DNA of 64,000 nucleotides, taken from contig VBLC01000071.1 of NCBI GenBank assembly GCA_005879315.1, positions 1-64,000 of the forward strand, written 5' to 3'. The first letter of the stretch is position 1. Each line of letters starts with the position of its first letter. A program made the translations under genes and the position numbers. Positions 10,418 through 19,877 of the stretch are shown in pieces. The notes beneath the pieces were generated by a model. The model worked only from the letters and a program-made list of their open reading frames with translations, searched no databases and was not told where the DNA came from. Origin of the DNA: Deltaproteobacteria bacterium. GTDB taxonomy: Bacteria; Myxococcota; Myxococcia; Myxococcales; 40CM-4-68-19.

Positions 10418-11754
10418 AGCGCGAGCACCATCTGCTTGAACTGTTCGCCGCGCTCCTCGAAGTTCTTGAATTGATCGTAGGAGGCGCAGGCCGGCGAGAG
10501 CAGGACGACGTCTCCTTCGCGCGCGAGCGAGCGGGCCTTCTCGACGGCGGCGGCCAGCTCTCCGCAGGCGGTGGCCGGCCCCAGCTCGGCGGCGATCTTG
10601 TCCCCCTCCTCGCCGATGGTGAGCAGCGCCTTGACGCGCCCAGCAAAAAGCTTGCGCAGCGGCGCATAGGGCGCGCCCTTGCCACGGCCGCCCATGATGA
10701 GGATGACGTTGCGCTCGAAAGAGGCGAGCGACTTCTCCACGCTGTCGACGTTGGTGGCCTTCGAGTCGTTGATCCACTCCACACCATCGAGCAGCCGCAC
10801 CCGCTCGAGGCGGTGCGGCAGGCCCGGATAGCTGTCGAGACCGCGCTGCATCTGCTCGGGATTGAGGCCCAGGCGATAGGCGAGCAGACAAGCCGCGAGC
10901 GCGTTCTCCGCATTGTGCGCGCCGCGCAGCGTGGGAGCCCGCAGCTGCAGATCATGAGCGATGACGTGCAGCGTGCGCGGCTCCTTGAGATATCCGGCCA
11001 GCACCGTGTGCGGCGGCAGCTGCGTCTCGGGGCGCGGATGGCGCGGATCGAATCCCAGCCGCGCCACGTGCGGCGCCGTGGCCATGGTCGCAACGCGCGC
11101 GTCGGCGAGATTGAGCACCGCCATGTCGCCCGGCTGCTGCCGCTCGAAGATGCGCGCCTTGGCCGCGGCGTAGGCCTCGAGCGAGGGATAGCGATCGAGA
11201 TGGTCGGGCGTGACGTTGAGCACCGTGGCCGCGGCGCAGTGCAGACTCTGCACCGTCTCCAGCTGGTAGCTGGAGAGCTCGCAGACGGTGGCGTCGAGCG
11301 GCTCGCCCTCGACGACGCGGTTGCTCAGCGCATCGCCCAGGTTTCCCCCGACGAAAACGCGCAGTCCGGCGGTCTTGAGCAGATGCCCGCAGAGCGCGGT
11401 GGTGGTGCTCTTTCCGTTGGTGCCGGTGATTCCGAGGACGGGCTCGTCGATGTAGCGGGCCGCCAGCTCGATCTCGCCGAGGATGGGCAGGCCCTGCGCG
11501 CGCGCCTCGATGAAGATGCGCAGCGTGGGCGACACTCCGGGGCTCACCACCACCAGGTCGACGTCTCGGAGCGACTGGGGCGCGACGGGGCGCACTTCGC
11601 TCAGGCCGAGCTGCTGCAGCACCTCGCGCAGCTGGGCGGCCGGCTTGTCATCGGCGGCGACGACGCGCGCGCCTTTGAGCGCGAGCAGCCGCGCCGCGGC
11701 TACCCCGCTCTTGCCCAGCCCTACCACGAGAGCGCTCTTGCCCTCGAGCTTCAT
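10414..11754 (-). CDS. murD: UDP-N-acetylmuramoylalanine--D-glutamate ligase MurD
   Basis: Mur ligase of 446 residues that adds D-glutamate to UDP-MurNAc-L-Ala. It carries the N-terminal Rossmann loop SALVVGLGKSGVAAA, VVVSPGVSPT, the ATP site GITGTNGKSTTTAL, LSSYQLET, NVTPDHLDRY and the late NDSKATNVDSVEKSL and LSPACASYDQFKNFEERG motifs. Its ATG (11754) overlaps the mraY stop in an ATGA junction and its own stop overlaps ftsW, as expected for coordinated synthesis of the precursor enzymes. Confidence 0.97.
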   Translation of the reverse strand: MKLEGKSALVVGLGKSGVAAARLLALKGARVVAADDKPAAQLREVLQQLGLSEVRPVAPQSLRDVDLVVVSPGVSPTLRIFIEARAQGLPILGEIELAARYIDEPVLGITGTNGKSTTTALCGHLLKTAGLRVFVGGNLGDALSNRVVEGEPLDATVCELSSYQLETVQSLHCAAATVLNVTPDHLDRYPSLEAYAAAKARIFERQQPGDMAVLNLADARVATMATAPHVARLGFDPRHPRPETQLPPHTVLAGYLKEPRTLHVIAHDLQLRAPTLRGAHNAENALAACLLAYRLGLNPEQMQRGLDSYPGLPHRLERVRLLDGVEWINDSKATNVDSVEKSLASFERNVILIMGGRGKGAPYAPLRKLFAGRVKALLTIGEEGDKIAAELGPATACGELAAAVEKARSLAREGDVVLLSPACASYDQFKNFEERGEQFKQMVLAL

Positions 11755-12863
11755 CTCAGCTTCAGCGAGGCCAGCGCGATCAACGAGAGCATGATCGACG
11801 CGATCCAGAAGCGGACGATGATCTTCGGCTCGGCCCAGCCCTCCAGCTCGAAGTGGTGGTGGATGGGCGCCATGCGGAAGATGCGGCGGCCGGTGCGCTT
11901 GAACCAGAAGACCTGCGCCATCACCGAAAGGATCTCGGCGAAGAAGACCCCGTGGATGATGACGCTGTCGACCTCGTTCTTGGTGAGGACTGCGAGCGCG
12001 CCCAGGCCGCCGCCCAGCGCCAGGGAGCCGACGTCGCCCATGAAGACGGTGGCGGGATAGGTATTGAACCAAAGGAAGCTGATTCCCGCGCCGGCCATGG
12101 CCGCGCAGAACACGGCCAGCTCGGTAGCGCCGTCGATATGCGGAATCAAAAGATAGTCGGCGATATTCAGCCCTTTGATGACCGCTCCTGCCAGATAGGA
12201 AAGGAGCAGGAAAGTAAGGGCTGAAACGATGGTCGGTCCGATCGCCAGGCCATCGAGGCCGTCGGTGAGATTGACCGCGTTGCTGGTGCCGACGATGACG
12301 ATGAACGCGAAGGGCAGATAGAACCAGCCCAGGTGGGGATGGAATGCCTTGACCTTCACGAAGGGAATGGTCAGGCGCGTGTCGAGGCGCAGGGCGCCGG
12401 TCTTCCAGTCGACGAAGAAAATCCCCATGATCAGGATGAAGATCACCGTCTGCCAGAAGAGCTTCTTGGCTCCTGACAGCCCTTTGGAATCCTTCTTGCT
12501 GAACTTGAGCCAGTCGTCGGCAAAGCCGATTGCGCCGAAGCCGAGAGTGAACATCAGGGCGGCCCAGACCAGCCGGTTGGTGAGATCGGCGAAGAGCAGC
12601 GTGCCGAGCAGGAGCGCCCAGAGGATGAGCCCGCCGCCCATCGAGGGAGTGCCCTTCTTCTTCTGGTGCGCTTCGGGAGTGTCCTCGCGGACGTTGTTCG
12701 TTCCGTGCTGAAGGCGGCGCAGCGCCTCGATGTAGGTCGGGCCGAGGAAGAGCCCGATGAGCAGCGAGACGAGCCCCGCCATCAACATGCGGAAGCTCGG
12801 GTACCGCAGCACGTTGAACAGGCTGATGCGGTCGGAGAAAGGGAAGAGGAGAATGTAAAGCAT
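11751..12863 (-). CDS. mraY: Phospho-MurNAc-pentapeptide transferase MraY
   Basis: Polytopic membrane enzyme of 370 residues that transfers phospho-MurNAc-pentapeptide to undecaprenyl phosphate to form lipid I. The signatures KKKGTPSMGGGLI, FGAIGFADDWLK, SNAVNLTDGLDGLAIGP and the histidine cluster MAPIHHHFELEGW are present, as are about ten membrane helices. The start codon at 12863 overlaps the murF stop by one base (TGATG). The unusually long first segment, with FNVLRYPSFRMLMAGL, is typical of proteobacterial MraY. Confidence 0.97.
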   Translation of the reverse strand: MLYILLFPFSDRISLFNVLRYPSFRMLMAGLVSLLIGLFLGPTYIEALRRLQHGTNNVREDTPEAHQKKKGTPSMGGGLILWALLLGTLLFADLTNRLVWAALMFTLGFGAIGFADDWLKFSKKDSKGLSGAKKLFWQTVIFILIMGIFFVDWKTGALRLDTRLTIPFVKVKAFHPHLGWFYLPFAFIVIVGTSNAVNLTDGLDGLAIGPTIVSALTFLLLSYLAGAVIKGLNIADYLLIPHIDGATELAVFCAAMAGAGISFLWFNTYPATVFMGDVGSLALGGGLGALAVLTKNEVDSVIIHGVFFAEILSVMAQVFWFKRTGRRIFRMAPIHHHFELEGWAEPKIIVRFWIASIMLSLIALASLKLR

Positions 12864-14278
12864 CAGTGATCTCCCGGGCCGACAGGCACGCCCGTCAAGG
12901 GGTCGCTGATCCGCTCCATCTTCATTCCCCGCGAGCCCTTCACCAGCACCACGTCTTCGGGACGCAGCCGAGACTGCAAGAGGCCCACCGCCTCCTGCAC
13001 ATCCTCGGTGAATTCAATGCAGTCGGGCGGCAGTCCCGCCTCCTGCGAGCCCTCGCCGATGGCCCGCGCGCGCTTGCCGAAGCAGACCAGCAGCGCGAGG
13101 CCGGCGCCGGCGGCGAAGCGCCCGACGTCGCGGTGCAGATCGAGCTCGGTGGGACCCAGCTCGAGCATGTCCCCCAGGACCGCGATGGCGCGCCCCTTGC
13201 CGCGGACGAGATGGGTGAGCGTGAGCAGCGCGGCTTTGGTGCTCGAGGGATTCGCGTTGTAGGCGTCGTCGATCAACAAGCCGCCGTTGGGCAGACGCAC
13301 CGGCCGCATGCGCCGGCCGGGAATGGCGGCGTCTCCCAAGCCGCGCAGGATCGCGTCCGGCCCGACGCCGAGGGCGACGCCGACCGCGGCGGCGGCAGCC
13401 GCGTTGTGGCCATTGTGGGTTCCGATCAGCTGCAGCTCCGTCATGCGTCGGGCTCCGGCCAGCTCGAGCTCGACGAGAAGCCCCTTGCCTCCGTGATGCG
13501 CGGAGAGAAGGCGCACGTCCGCTCCGTAGGAGGCGCCGAAGGTGATCAGCTTGCGACGCGAGAGCCGCGCCTGCGCCAGCGTGCGCGGGTCGTCGGCGTT
13601 GGCGACTGCCACGGCAGCCTCGCGCAGCGCGTGGAAGAGCTCGCCCTTGGCATGCGCAACTCCTTCGAGCGACCCGCAGCCCTCGAGGTGGACCGGCGCG
13701 ACGTTGTTGACGAGGCCCACGTCGGGATCGGCCCAGGTGGCGAGCCGCGCGATCTCGCCCAGGTGGTTCATGCCCGCTTCGATCACCGCGAACTTGTCTT
13801 CCGGGGAGAGGCGCAGGAGCGTGAGCGGAACGCCGACTTCATTGTTGAGATTGCCTTCGGTCTTGAGCGTGCGGCCGGCCGTGGCGAGGACCGCGGCGAT
13901 CAGCTCTTTGGTGGAGGTCTTGCCCGTCGAGCCCGTGACGCAGACGACCTTGAGGTCGAGCAGCATGCGCCGCCAGGCCGCGCCGAGCCGGCCGAGCGCG
14001 CGACCCGCGTCGAGAGCCACCAGGAGCGCGGCGCCGCCGATCTTGGCGCGCGCTTTCTCCAGCGCTGGCTTGGAGACGAGCGCGCCCGCCGCGCCGGCCT
14101 TGACGGCCGCGTCGACGAAATCGCTCCCGTCGAAGTTCTCTCCCTTGAGGGCGACGAAGAGGCCGCCTTTCCGCGGCGTCCGCGTATCGGTGAAGACGCC
14201 CTCGAACGGACCGCCGCGCGCGACGATCTGCGCGCCCGCCGCCCAAGCGGCCTGCTCGAGCGTGAAGCGCGCGCTCAT
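12863..14278 (-). CDS. murF: UDP-MurNAc-tripeptide--D-Ala-D-Ala ligase MurF
   Basis: Mur ligase of 471 residues that adds the D-Ala-D-Ala dipeptide in the cytoplasm. Motifs are the N-terminal FEGVFTDTRTPRKGGLFVALKG, the ATP site VTGSTGKTSTKELIAAVL, EGNLNNEVGVPLTLL, EAGMNHLGEI, NNVAPVHLEG and DDAYNANPSS. The start (MSARFTLEQAAWAAGA) overlaps the murE stop by four bases (14275-14278). There is no ddl in this cluster, so D-Ala-D-Ala must come from a gene elsewhere. Confidence 0.97.
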   Translation of the reverse strand: MSARFTLEQAAWAAGAQIVARGGPFEGVFTDTRTPRKGGLFVALKGENFDGSDFVDAAVKAGAAGALVSKPALEKARAKIGGAALLVALDAGRALGRLGAAWRRMLLDLKVVCVTGSTGKTSTKELIAAVLATAGRTLKTEGNLNNEVGVPLTLLRLSPEDKFAVIEAGMNHLGEIARLATWADPDVGLVNNVAPVHLEGCGSLEGVAHAKGELFHALREAAVAVANADDPRTLAQARLSRRKLITFGASYGADVRLLSAHHGGKGLLVELELAGARRMTELQLIGTHNGHNAAAAAAVGVALGVGPDAILRGLGDAAIPGRRMRPVRLPNGGLLIDDAYNANPSSTKAALLTLTHLVRGKGRAIAVLGDMLELGPTELDLHRDVGRFAAGAGLALLVCFGKRARAIGEGSQEAGLPPDCIEFTEDVQEAVGLLQSRLRPEDVVLVKGSRGMKMERISDPLTGVPVGPGDH

Positions 14279-15858
14279 TTGCGCCTCCGCCCGGGTTCCG
14301 GCGGCTGGCGACGCCGGACCGCCGATTCCTCGGCGCGCATCTCCCGCAGCGCGCGCTCCGCCTCGGCCCGATCGTCGAAGGGCCGCTTCTCGGCGCCGAC
14401 GATCTGGTAGGTCTCGTGCCCCTTGCCGGCGATGAGCACCGCATCGCCCACGCCGGCACAGCGCAGGGCCAGCTCGATGGCCTCGCGCCGGTCCGGCACG
14501 ATGCAATAGCCGGGCGAGCCGGAACGCGCGTGCCGGGGATCGAGGCGCTTCTTTCCCCCCTGCAGGAGACCCGGCTCGATCTCGCCGAGGATCGCGAGCG
14601 GGTCTTCGCTGCGCGGATTGTCGCTGGTGGCGATCACCAGATCCGCGTGAGCTGCTGCGGCGCGACCCATCAAGGGACGCTTGCCGCGGTCGCGGTCGCC
14701 GCCGCAGCCGAAGACGCAGATGAGCCGCGGTGCGCGGCCCGCCGCCTTTCGCAGCGCTTCGAGCACGCGGGCAAGGGCATCGTCGGTATGCGCGTAGTCG
14801 ACCAGCACCACGCGGCCGCCTTCCCTGTCGGGAACGCGCTCGAGCCGTCCCGGCGCGCCCTGCGCTTCCGGCGCGAGTCTGGTCAGCTCGGCGAGCGGAA
14901 CACCCGACCCGGCGAGCAGCCCCAAGGCGGCGAGCAGGTTCTCGGCGTTGTGCGCGCCGACGAGCGGGCTCTCCACTTCGATCAGCTGCGGTTCGAGCGG
15001 CGCGCCGGTGCGCAGACGGAAATAGAGACCGTCGAGATCGCTGCGCAGCTCCTCCGCCAGAAGCGCCGCCCCGCGCGCGCCATGAAGGGTGAAGCCGATC
15101 ACGTCTTTCTCCGGCAGCTGAGAGGCGAGCTCCGCCACCCGCGGATCGTCGAAATTGAGCACGGCGGGCGCGCCGGGAGGAAGCAGCTCGCGGAAGAGCT
15201 TGGCCTTGGCCGCGAAGTACTCCTCGAGCGTGCCGTGATAGTCGAGGTGATCGCGCGTCAAATTGGTGAAGGCGGCTCCGGCGAAGGCGCAGCCCGAGAC
15301 GCGCTCCTGCGCGAGCGCATGGCTCGAGACTTCCATCGCCACCACCTGGGCTCCGGCCTCGAGCATGCGCTTGAGCAATTCCTGCAGCTCGTGCGACTCG
15401 GGGGTGGTGTGCGTCGCCGGCAATCTTCCGCCCGGCCAGCGGCATTCGACGGTGCCGATGAGGCCCGTGCCGAGTCCGCGCGCGGCGGAGAGCTGCTCCA
15501 CCAGATACGCCGTGGTCGTCTTGCCGTTCGTGCCGGTGACGCCGAAGAGCGAGAGCCGGCGCGAGGGCTCGCCATGAAAGCGCGAGGCCGCCTGCGAGAA
15601 GGCCTTGCGCGCGTTGGGCGCGACGACGACGGGCGCGCTGGCAAGCTGCAGCGGCCGCTGCGCGAGAACTGCCGCGGCGCCTTTGGCGAGCGCTTGCGGA
15701 GCGAAGTCGGCTCCGTCAGCGTTGAGGCCGGGAAGCGCGGCGAAGAGCGCGCCGGGCGTGACGCGGCGCGAGTCGACGGCGAGCGCGCGCACCTCGACGG
15801 ACTCCGCCTCCGTCGGCACGGTCGCTTCCACGCCAGCGAAAAGATCGCGCAGCTTCAC
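14275..15858 (-). CDS. murE: UDP-MurNAc-tripeptide synthetase MurE
   Basis: Mur ligase of 527 residues that adds the third amino acid. The ATP site VTGTNGKTTTAYLVEQLS, HTTPESHELQ, NLTRDHLDYHGT, VDYAHTDDAL and CVFGCGGDRDRGKRP are clear. The SDNPRSEDP motif is the DNPR signature of meso-diaminopimelate-adding enzymes, so the peptidoglycan is predicted to be DAP-type. The start is GTG at 15858, with GAGGAGGA 5 bases upstream; an ATG overlapping it is out of frame and meets TGA at once. It follows ftsI by 24 bases. Confidence 0.96.
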   Translation of the reverse strand: MKLRDLFAGVEATVPTEAESVEVRALAVDSRRVTPGALFAALPGLNADGADFAPQALAKGAAAVLAQRPLQLASAPVVVAPNARKAFSQAASRFHGEPSRRLSLFGVTGTNGKTTTAYLVEQLSAARGLGTGLIGTVECRWPGGRLPATHTTPESHELQELLKRMLEAGAQVVAMEVSSHALAQERVSGCAFAGAAFTNLTRDHLDYHGTLEEYFAAKAKLFRELLPPGAPAVLNFDDPRVAELASQLPEKDVIGFTLHGARGAALLAEELRSDLDGLYFRLRTGAPLEPQLIEVESPLVGAHNAENLLAALGLLAGSGVPLAELTRLAPEAQGAPGRLERVPDREGGRVVLVDYAHTDDALARVLEALRKAAGRAPRLICVFGCGGDRDRGKRPLMGRAAAAHADLVIATSDNPRSEDPLAILGEIEPGLLQGGKKRLDPRHARSGSPGYCIVPDRREAIELALRCAGVGDAVLIAGKGHETYQIVGAEKRPFDDRAEAERALREMRAEESAVRRRQPPEPGRRRK

Positions 15859-15882
15859 ATTCCTCCTCTATCCAGCCTATCC

Positions 15883-17667
15883 CTACGGCGCCACTGCGAC
15901 CGTCACCCTAGCACCGTGCCCGGCAATCGCAGCCGCCGGCCGCTCTTGCGTGACCGGCATCACCCCGAGCTGCCACAAGGCTTCCCGAGCGATCGCTCCC
16001 CAGGCTGGCGCGGCCACCACGCCTCCGACGATGTCCGCCCCTTTGCCTTCGGGCTCGTCGATGGCGACGAGAATCGCCACGCGCGGCGCCTCCGCCGGGG
16101 CGTAGCCGAGGAAGCTGGCGAGGCGCTTTTCGCCGTAGCCGCCGCGGATGGGATCGACTTTCTGCGCCGTTCCGGTCTTGCCCGCCGCGCGATATTCGCC
16201 CAGCGCCGCGCGCGTGCCGGTCCCTTTGCGCACCACCTCCTCCAGCATCGCGCCGATGGCGTGCGCCGTCTCGGGCCGCAGCACCCGGCGCACTTCTTCA
16301 CGGCCGCGCTGCAGCACGATTCCGCCGTCGGCCGCGACGATCTTCTCCACCAGGTAGGGCTTGAGCAGCACGCCGCCGTTGGCGATGGCCGCCATCGCCG
16401 CCGTTTCCTGCAGCCCCGTCGCCGACATTCCTTGCCCATAGCCGCTGGTGAGGAGCGCGATCTGCGGCATCGACTTCGGATCGCGGAGCGAGCCGCGGGC
16501 CTCGCCGGGCAGACCGACCAGCGTCTTCTCGCCGAAGCCGAAAGCCTTGAGCCCATCGCTCAGGCGTCCCTTTCCCAGCCGCTCGGCGATCTTGGCGGCG
16601 CAGATGTTGGAAGATTCGCGCAGCACGGCGGCCGGCGTGGCCCAGTCGACCGGATGAGTGTCGTGAATCTTCTTGCCCGCGCGAAACCAGACGCCGTGCT
16701 CGCAGTAGAGGAGCTCGTCGCGCCCGAGCACGCCCTCTTCCAGCGCGCGCGCCACCACGAAGCTCTTCAGGGTCGAACCGGGCTCGAGCTGATCCTGCAC
16801 GGCGCGGTTGCGCCACACCATCGGGTCGCGGCCGGGCTTGTTTGCGTCGAACGCGGGATTGCTGGCCAGCGCCAGGACCGCGCCGCTCTGCACATCGAGC
16901 ACGACCGCCCAGCCGGCCACCGCTCTCGCGGCAGCCACCGCCTTGGCCAGCTCCCGCTCGGCGGCGAGCTGGATGGCGCTGTCGAGAGTGAGGGTCACCG
17001 TCGAGCCGGTGAGGTCGGCGGTGTCGGGGGCGCCGTGCTCCAGCACCATGGTCCCGCGCGCGTCGCGCGTCGCCTGCACTTGCAGGGCGCGGCCGCGCAG
17101 GTGTTGCTCCAGCTCGCGCTCGAGGCCCTCCTGTCCGGCCTCCTCGCCGACGAAGCCGAGCACATGTCCGGCGAGCTCGTGCTGCGGATAGAAGCGCTTC
17201 GGCTCCTTCACCAGCTCGATGCCGTCGAGGCCGAGGTCGCGCACGCGCATCGCCGTGCGCTCGTCGACCCGGCGCTTGAGCCAGACGAAGCGTTTGTCGG
17301 GGAGCTGCAGCTTCTCGACGATCTTCTTGCGCGGCAGGAGCAAGACGCGCGAGAGCGCGTCGGCGGCGGCCTCGCGGCTCTTGATCGTCTCGAAGGCGGA
17401 AGGATCGGCGAAGATGGAATCCACCTCGCGCGTCACCGCAAGCGGCTCGCCCCGGCGGTCGGTGATCATTCCTCGCCGCGGGGCCCATTCCAGCTCGCGG
17501 CGGGTCTGGTCGCGCTGCAGCCGGGCCAGCCGCGAGCGATCGAAGAGCTGCACCTTGGCGGCGCGCGCCAGGACCACGCCGAAAAGGACGAGGAGCAGCG
17601 CGCCGAGCAAGAGCAGGCGAAGCCGCATCCAGCGGGCGCAGCTTCCCTCTTTTGCCGGACGCCTCAT
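15883..17667 (-). CDS. ftsI: Septal peptidoglycan transpeptidase FtsI (PBP3)
   Basis: Class B penicillin-binding protein of 594 residues that cross-links septal peptidoglycan alongside FtsW. One N-terminal membrane anchor (LLLLGALLLVLFGVVLA, about 17-35) is followed by the RGMITDRRGEPLAV motif of the dimerisation domain. The transpeptidase domain has the catalytic PGSTLKSF, the SSN motif (ESSNICAAK) and KTGTAQ. No PASTA domains are present. It begins 5 bases after the ftsL stop, where TAGGAG doubles as stop codon and Shine-Dalgarno. Confidence 0.96.
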   Translation of the reverse strand: MRRPAKEGSCARWMRLRLLLLGALLLVLFGVVLARAAKVQLFDRSRLARLQRDQTRRELEWAPRRGMITDRRGEPLAVTREVDSIFADPSAFETIKSREAAADALSRVLLLPRKKIVEKLQLPDKRFVWLKRRVDERTAMRVRDLGLDGIELVKEPKRFYPQHELAGHVLGFVGEEAGQEGLERELEQHLRGRALQVQATRDARGTMVLEHGAPDTADLTGSTVTLTLDSAIQLAAERELAKAVAAARAVAGWAVVLDVQSGAVLALASNPAFDANKPGRDPMVWRNRAVQDQLEPGSTLKSFVVARALEEGVLGRDELLYCEHGVWFRAGKKIHDTHPVDWATPAAVLRESSNICAAKIAERLGKGRLSDGLKAFGFGEKTLVGLPGEARGSLRDPKSMPQIALLTSGYGQGMSATGLQETAAMAAIANGGVLLKPYLVEKIVAADGGIVLQRGREEVRRVLRPETAHAIGAMLEEVVRKGTGTRAALGEYRAAGKTGTAQKVDPIRGGYGEKRLASFLGYAPAEAPRVAILVAIDEPEGKGADIVGGVVAAPAWGAIAREALWQLGVMPVTQERPAAAIAGHGARVTVAVAP

Positions 17668-17672
17668 GGCTC

Positions 17673-18017
17673 CTAGGGAATGGAGGCGAGCAGCTGGGCG
17701 CTGCGGGCTTGCGGCATCACCAGCACGCGGTCGATCGCCGGCGGGCCCATGCCGAGATGCGCGCGGGCCAGCTGCTCGATCCGCTGCGGGCTCTTCAGCT
17801 CTGCCGCCTTGATCTGCAGCGCCTGGTGCTCGCGGGTGAGGTCGCGAGAGTCGCTGGAGAGGCGCGCGAGCTGGTAGCCGCGCTCGGTCACGCGCGTGCG
17901 CACCCAGAGATGCAAGAGCGCCGCGGCGGCGAGGATCGCGCAGGCGAGCGTGGCCGCTGCGAAGTTCGCCAGTCCGCGCCGCTCGATGTTTCTCCGCACG
18001 AACGACTCATTCCTCAT
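17673..18017 (-). CDS. ftsL: Cell division protein FtsL
   Basis: Small bitopic protein of 114 residues in the ftsL position between rsmH and ftsI. A basic cytoplasmic start ([16 protein letters not shown]) is followed by one membrane helix at about 17-39 and a periplasmic coiled-coil-like segment ([20 protein letters not shown], then [12 protein letters not shown]). Identification rests on topology, length and synteny, because FtsL sequences diverge strongly. It would form the FtsQLB/FtsWI regulatory complex. The ATG overlaps the rsmH stop (ATGA, 18014-18017). Confidence 0.88.
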   Translation of the reverse strand: MRNESFVRRNIERRGLANFAAATLACAILAAAALLHLWVRTRVTERGYQLARLSSDSRDLTREHQALQIKAAELKSPQRIEQLARAHLGMGPPAIDRVLVMPQARSAQLLASIP

Positions 18018-18937
18018 GACAGTCTCTCCACCGCGCGCAGCCGCGCGCTGCGGGCGCGCGGGTTCTCGCGCACCTCCTCGTCGCCGGCCTGGACCGATTT
18101 CCTCGTCAAAACCTTCCAGGAAGCGGTGCGGCCGCAGGCGCAGACCGGAAGTTGCGGCGGACAGACGCATCCCGTTGCGAGCCGGGCGAAACCCTGCTTC
18201 ACCAGCCTGTCCTCGAGCGAGTGGAAGCTGATGGCCGCCGCCCGTCCGCCGCGCGCGACGATGCGCGGCAGCTGCGCGAGCCAGTCGGCGAGAGCGCCGA
18301 GCTCGTCGTTGACGGCGATGCGCAGCGCCTGGAACGTCCGGGTGGCGGGATGGATCTCGCGCGGCCAGGCCTTGCGCGGGACGGCGCTCGCCACCAGGTC
18401 CGCCAGCTCGCGCGTGTTCGCCAGCTTGTGCTCCTTGTGCGCCCGGTGGATCGCGCGCGCGATCGGCCGGGCGAAGCGCTCCTCGCCCAGCGAATCGAGG
18501 ATGCGCGCCAGCGCCTTTTCGTCCCATTCGTCGAGTCGCTCTCGCAGCGGCCGGCCGCGGGTCGGATCCATGCGCATGTCGAGCGGCCCCTCTGCGCGGA
18601 AGGAGAATCCCCGGGCGGGATCGTCGAGCTGCGGGCTCGAGACGCCCAGGTCGACCAGCGCTCCGTCGACCTCGCCGACGCCGAGCGCGTCGAGCAGCGC
18701 GCGGGCGTCGCGGAAATTGCCGTGAGCGAAGACGATGTCGCGGCCTTTGAGCCGCTCGCGCGCCGCCTGCACCGCCGCCGGATCCTGATCGATGCCCACC
18801 ACCCGCGCTCCTGTCTCGAGCAGCGCCTCGGCATGACCGCCGCCGCCCAGCGTGCCGTCGAGGATGACCTTGCCCGGGCCCGCCGCGAGCCAGCGGGCCG
18901 CCTCGCGGCGGAGCACGGTGCGGTGAGCGAATTCCAT
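18014..18937 (-). CDS. rsmH: 16S rRNA (cytosine-1402-N4)-methyltransferase RsmH
   Basis: SAM-dependent methyltransferase (MraW) of 307 residues acting on 16S rRNA C1402. The start [14 protein letters not shown], the SAM loop [44 protein letters not shown] and [12 protein letters not shown] are diagnostic. The C-terminal cysteine-rich [13 protein letters not shown] and [15 protein letters not shown] are also typical. It is part of the dcw cluster, 3 bases after the STAS gene and overlapping ftsL. Confidence 0.97.
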   Translation of the reverse strand: MEFAHRTVLRREAARWLAAGPGKVILDGTLGGGGHAEALLETGARVVGIDQDPAAVQAARERLKGRDIVFAHGNFRDARALLDALGVGEVDGALVDLGVSSPQLDDPARGFSFRAEGPLDMRMDPTRGRPLRERLDEWDEKALARILDSLGEERFARPIARAIHRAHKEHKLANTRELADLVASAVPRKAWPREIHPATRTFQALRIAVNDELGALADWLAQLPRIVARGGRAAAISFHSLEDRLVKQGFARLATGCVCPPQLPVCACGRTASWKVLTRKSVQAGDEEVRENPRARSARLRAVERLS

Positions 18938-18940
18938 CGA

Positions 18941-19381
18941 TCACCTGGCCTTGCGCAGCATGCGCACTTTGAGCTGGGCGGCGGCGCCGGCCGCCTCTTC
19001 CACGCTGCGGAAGAGCGCCAGCTCCGTCCCGCCCGCCGCCTTGAGGATGTTCGAGACATAGGGATTGCGCACGGCGATGAGCAGGTCGCCGCCACGCGCC
19101 CGAAGCTCCTTGCGGCGCGCGACGATCCCGGGAACGCCGGAGTAGTCGAGATGGCCCACCTCGCGCAGGTCGAGCACGATGCGCCCCGCGTCGGTGGCGG
19201 CGCGGCCGATGGTGTAGTCGATGGCCCAGAGCGCCTCGCGATCGAGATCGCCGCGCACCGCGACGGTGGCGACGTTCTCCTCCCAGCGCACGCCCGCAGG
19301 CCGCTGGCCCGGGGCGGGTTTGAGCGCCAGCACCGCGCTTCTGGGTTCGCGAAGCTCCTTGCGTGAAGACTTGTCAGCCAT
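18941..19381 (-). CDS. STAS-domain protein (anti-sigma antagonist-like)
   Basis: This encodes 146 residues with one STAS domain spanning about residues 35-135, preceded by a basic, probably disordered tail. IVLDLREVGHLDYSGVPGIV matches the SpoIIAA-type core. The serine directly before glycine (S81 in DYSG) corresponds to the residue phosphorylated in classical antagonists. The start at 19381 (MADKSSRK) is preferred over an ATG six codons upstream because GGGAG lies at Shine-Dalgarno distance. The gene sits between mraZ and rsmH, normally adjacent, so it may be co-expressed with division genes. Its partner, an anti-sigma factor, kinase or lipid transport system, is not in this window. Confidence 0.85.
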   Translation of the reverse strand: MADKSSRKELREPRSAVLALKPAPGQRPAGVRWEENVATVAVRGDLDREALWAIDYTIGRAATDAGRIVLDLREVGHLDYSGVPGIVARRKELRARGGDLLIAVRNPYVSNILKAAGGTELALFRSVEEAAGAAAQLKVRMLRKAR

Positions 19382-19405
19382 CGCAGATCTCCCTCGCATT
19401 CTCGC

Positions 19406-19858
19406 CTAGAGAATCGTCGCCAGCTTCTTCGCCAGATCGGTCTGCACTTCTTTCGCGCGCGCCCTCTTCTGCACTTCGGCCCAGCGTTTGGGCGCCCAGA
19501 TCTCGATGCGCGAGACGGTCCCCGCCCAGGTGATTTCCTCGCCAAGGCCGATCTGTTCGCGCAGACTGGGCGGAATGAGGATGCGGCCCAGCTTGTCGAC
19601 GGCGCACTCTTGCGCCGGGGCGATGAAGGAGCGGACGAGCAGGTTCGCGGTCTCGTCGAACATCGACGCTTCGCCCACCCGAGCGACGATGCGGTCCCAC
19701 TGCGCGGGTGCGAAGGCGACCAGGCACTGGTCGATCATGTGCGTGGTCACGAACAGCTTGTCGGCTCCCTGCGCGACGAGGATCTCGCGAAAGCGTGAGG
19801 GGAGGCTGGTGCGCCCCTTGGCGTCGATCGCGTGCTCGTAGACGCCGGTGAAAGACAC
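19406..19858 (-). CDS. mraZ: Transcriptional regulator MraZ
   Basis: DNA-binding protein of 150 residues with two SpoVT/AbrB-like repeats: TGVYEHAIDAKGRTSLPSRF near the N-terminus and AVDKLGRILIPPSLREQIGL in the second half. MraZ represses or modulates the dcw operon from repeats near its own promoter. The start is GTG at 19858 (SFTGVYEHAI), with GGGAGGG 5 bases upstream, rather than a longer open frame to 19927. Three GTGG repeats lie just upstream (see the operator feature). Confidence 0.95.
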   Translation of the reverse strand: MSFTGVYEHAIDAKGRTSLPSRFREILVAQGADKLFVTTHMIDQCLVAFAPAQWDRIVARVGEASMFDETANLLVRSFIAPAQECAVDKLGRILIPPSLREQIGLGEEITWAGTVSRIEIWAPKRWAEVQKRARAKEVQTDLAKKLATIL

Positions 19859-19877
19859 CGCTTCCCTCCCTGCTGAT

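Noticed and set aside
14416-17676. A 1,086-codon plus-strand open frame opposite murE and ftsI
   Set aside because: It is antisense to two genes with complete catalytic motifs; no domain or start context supports it.
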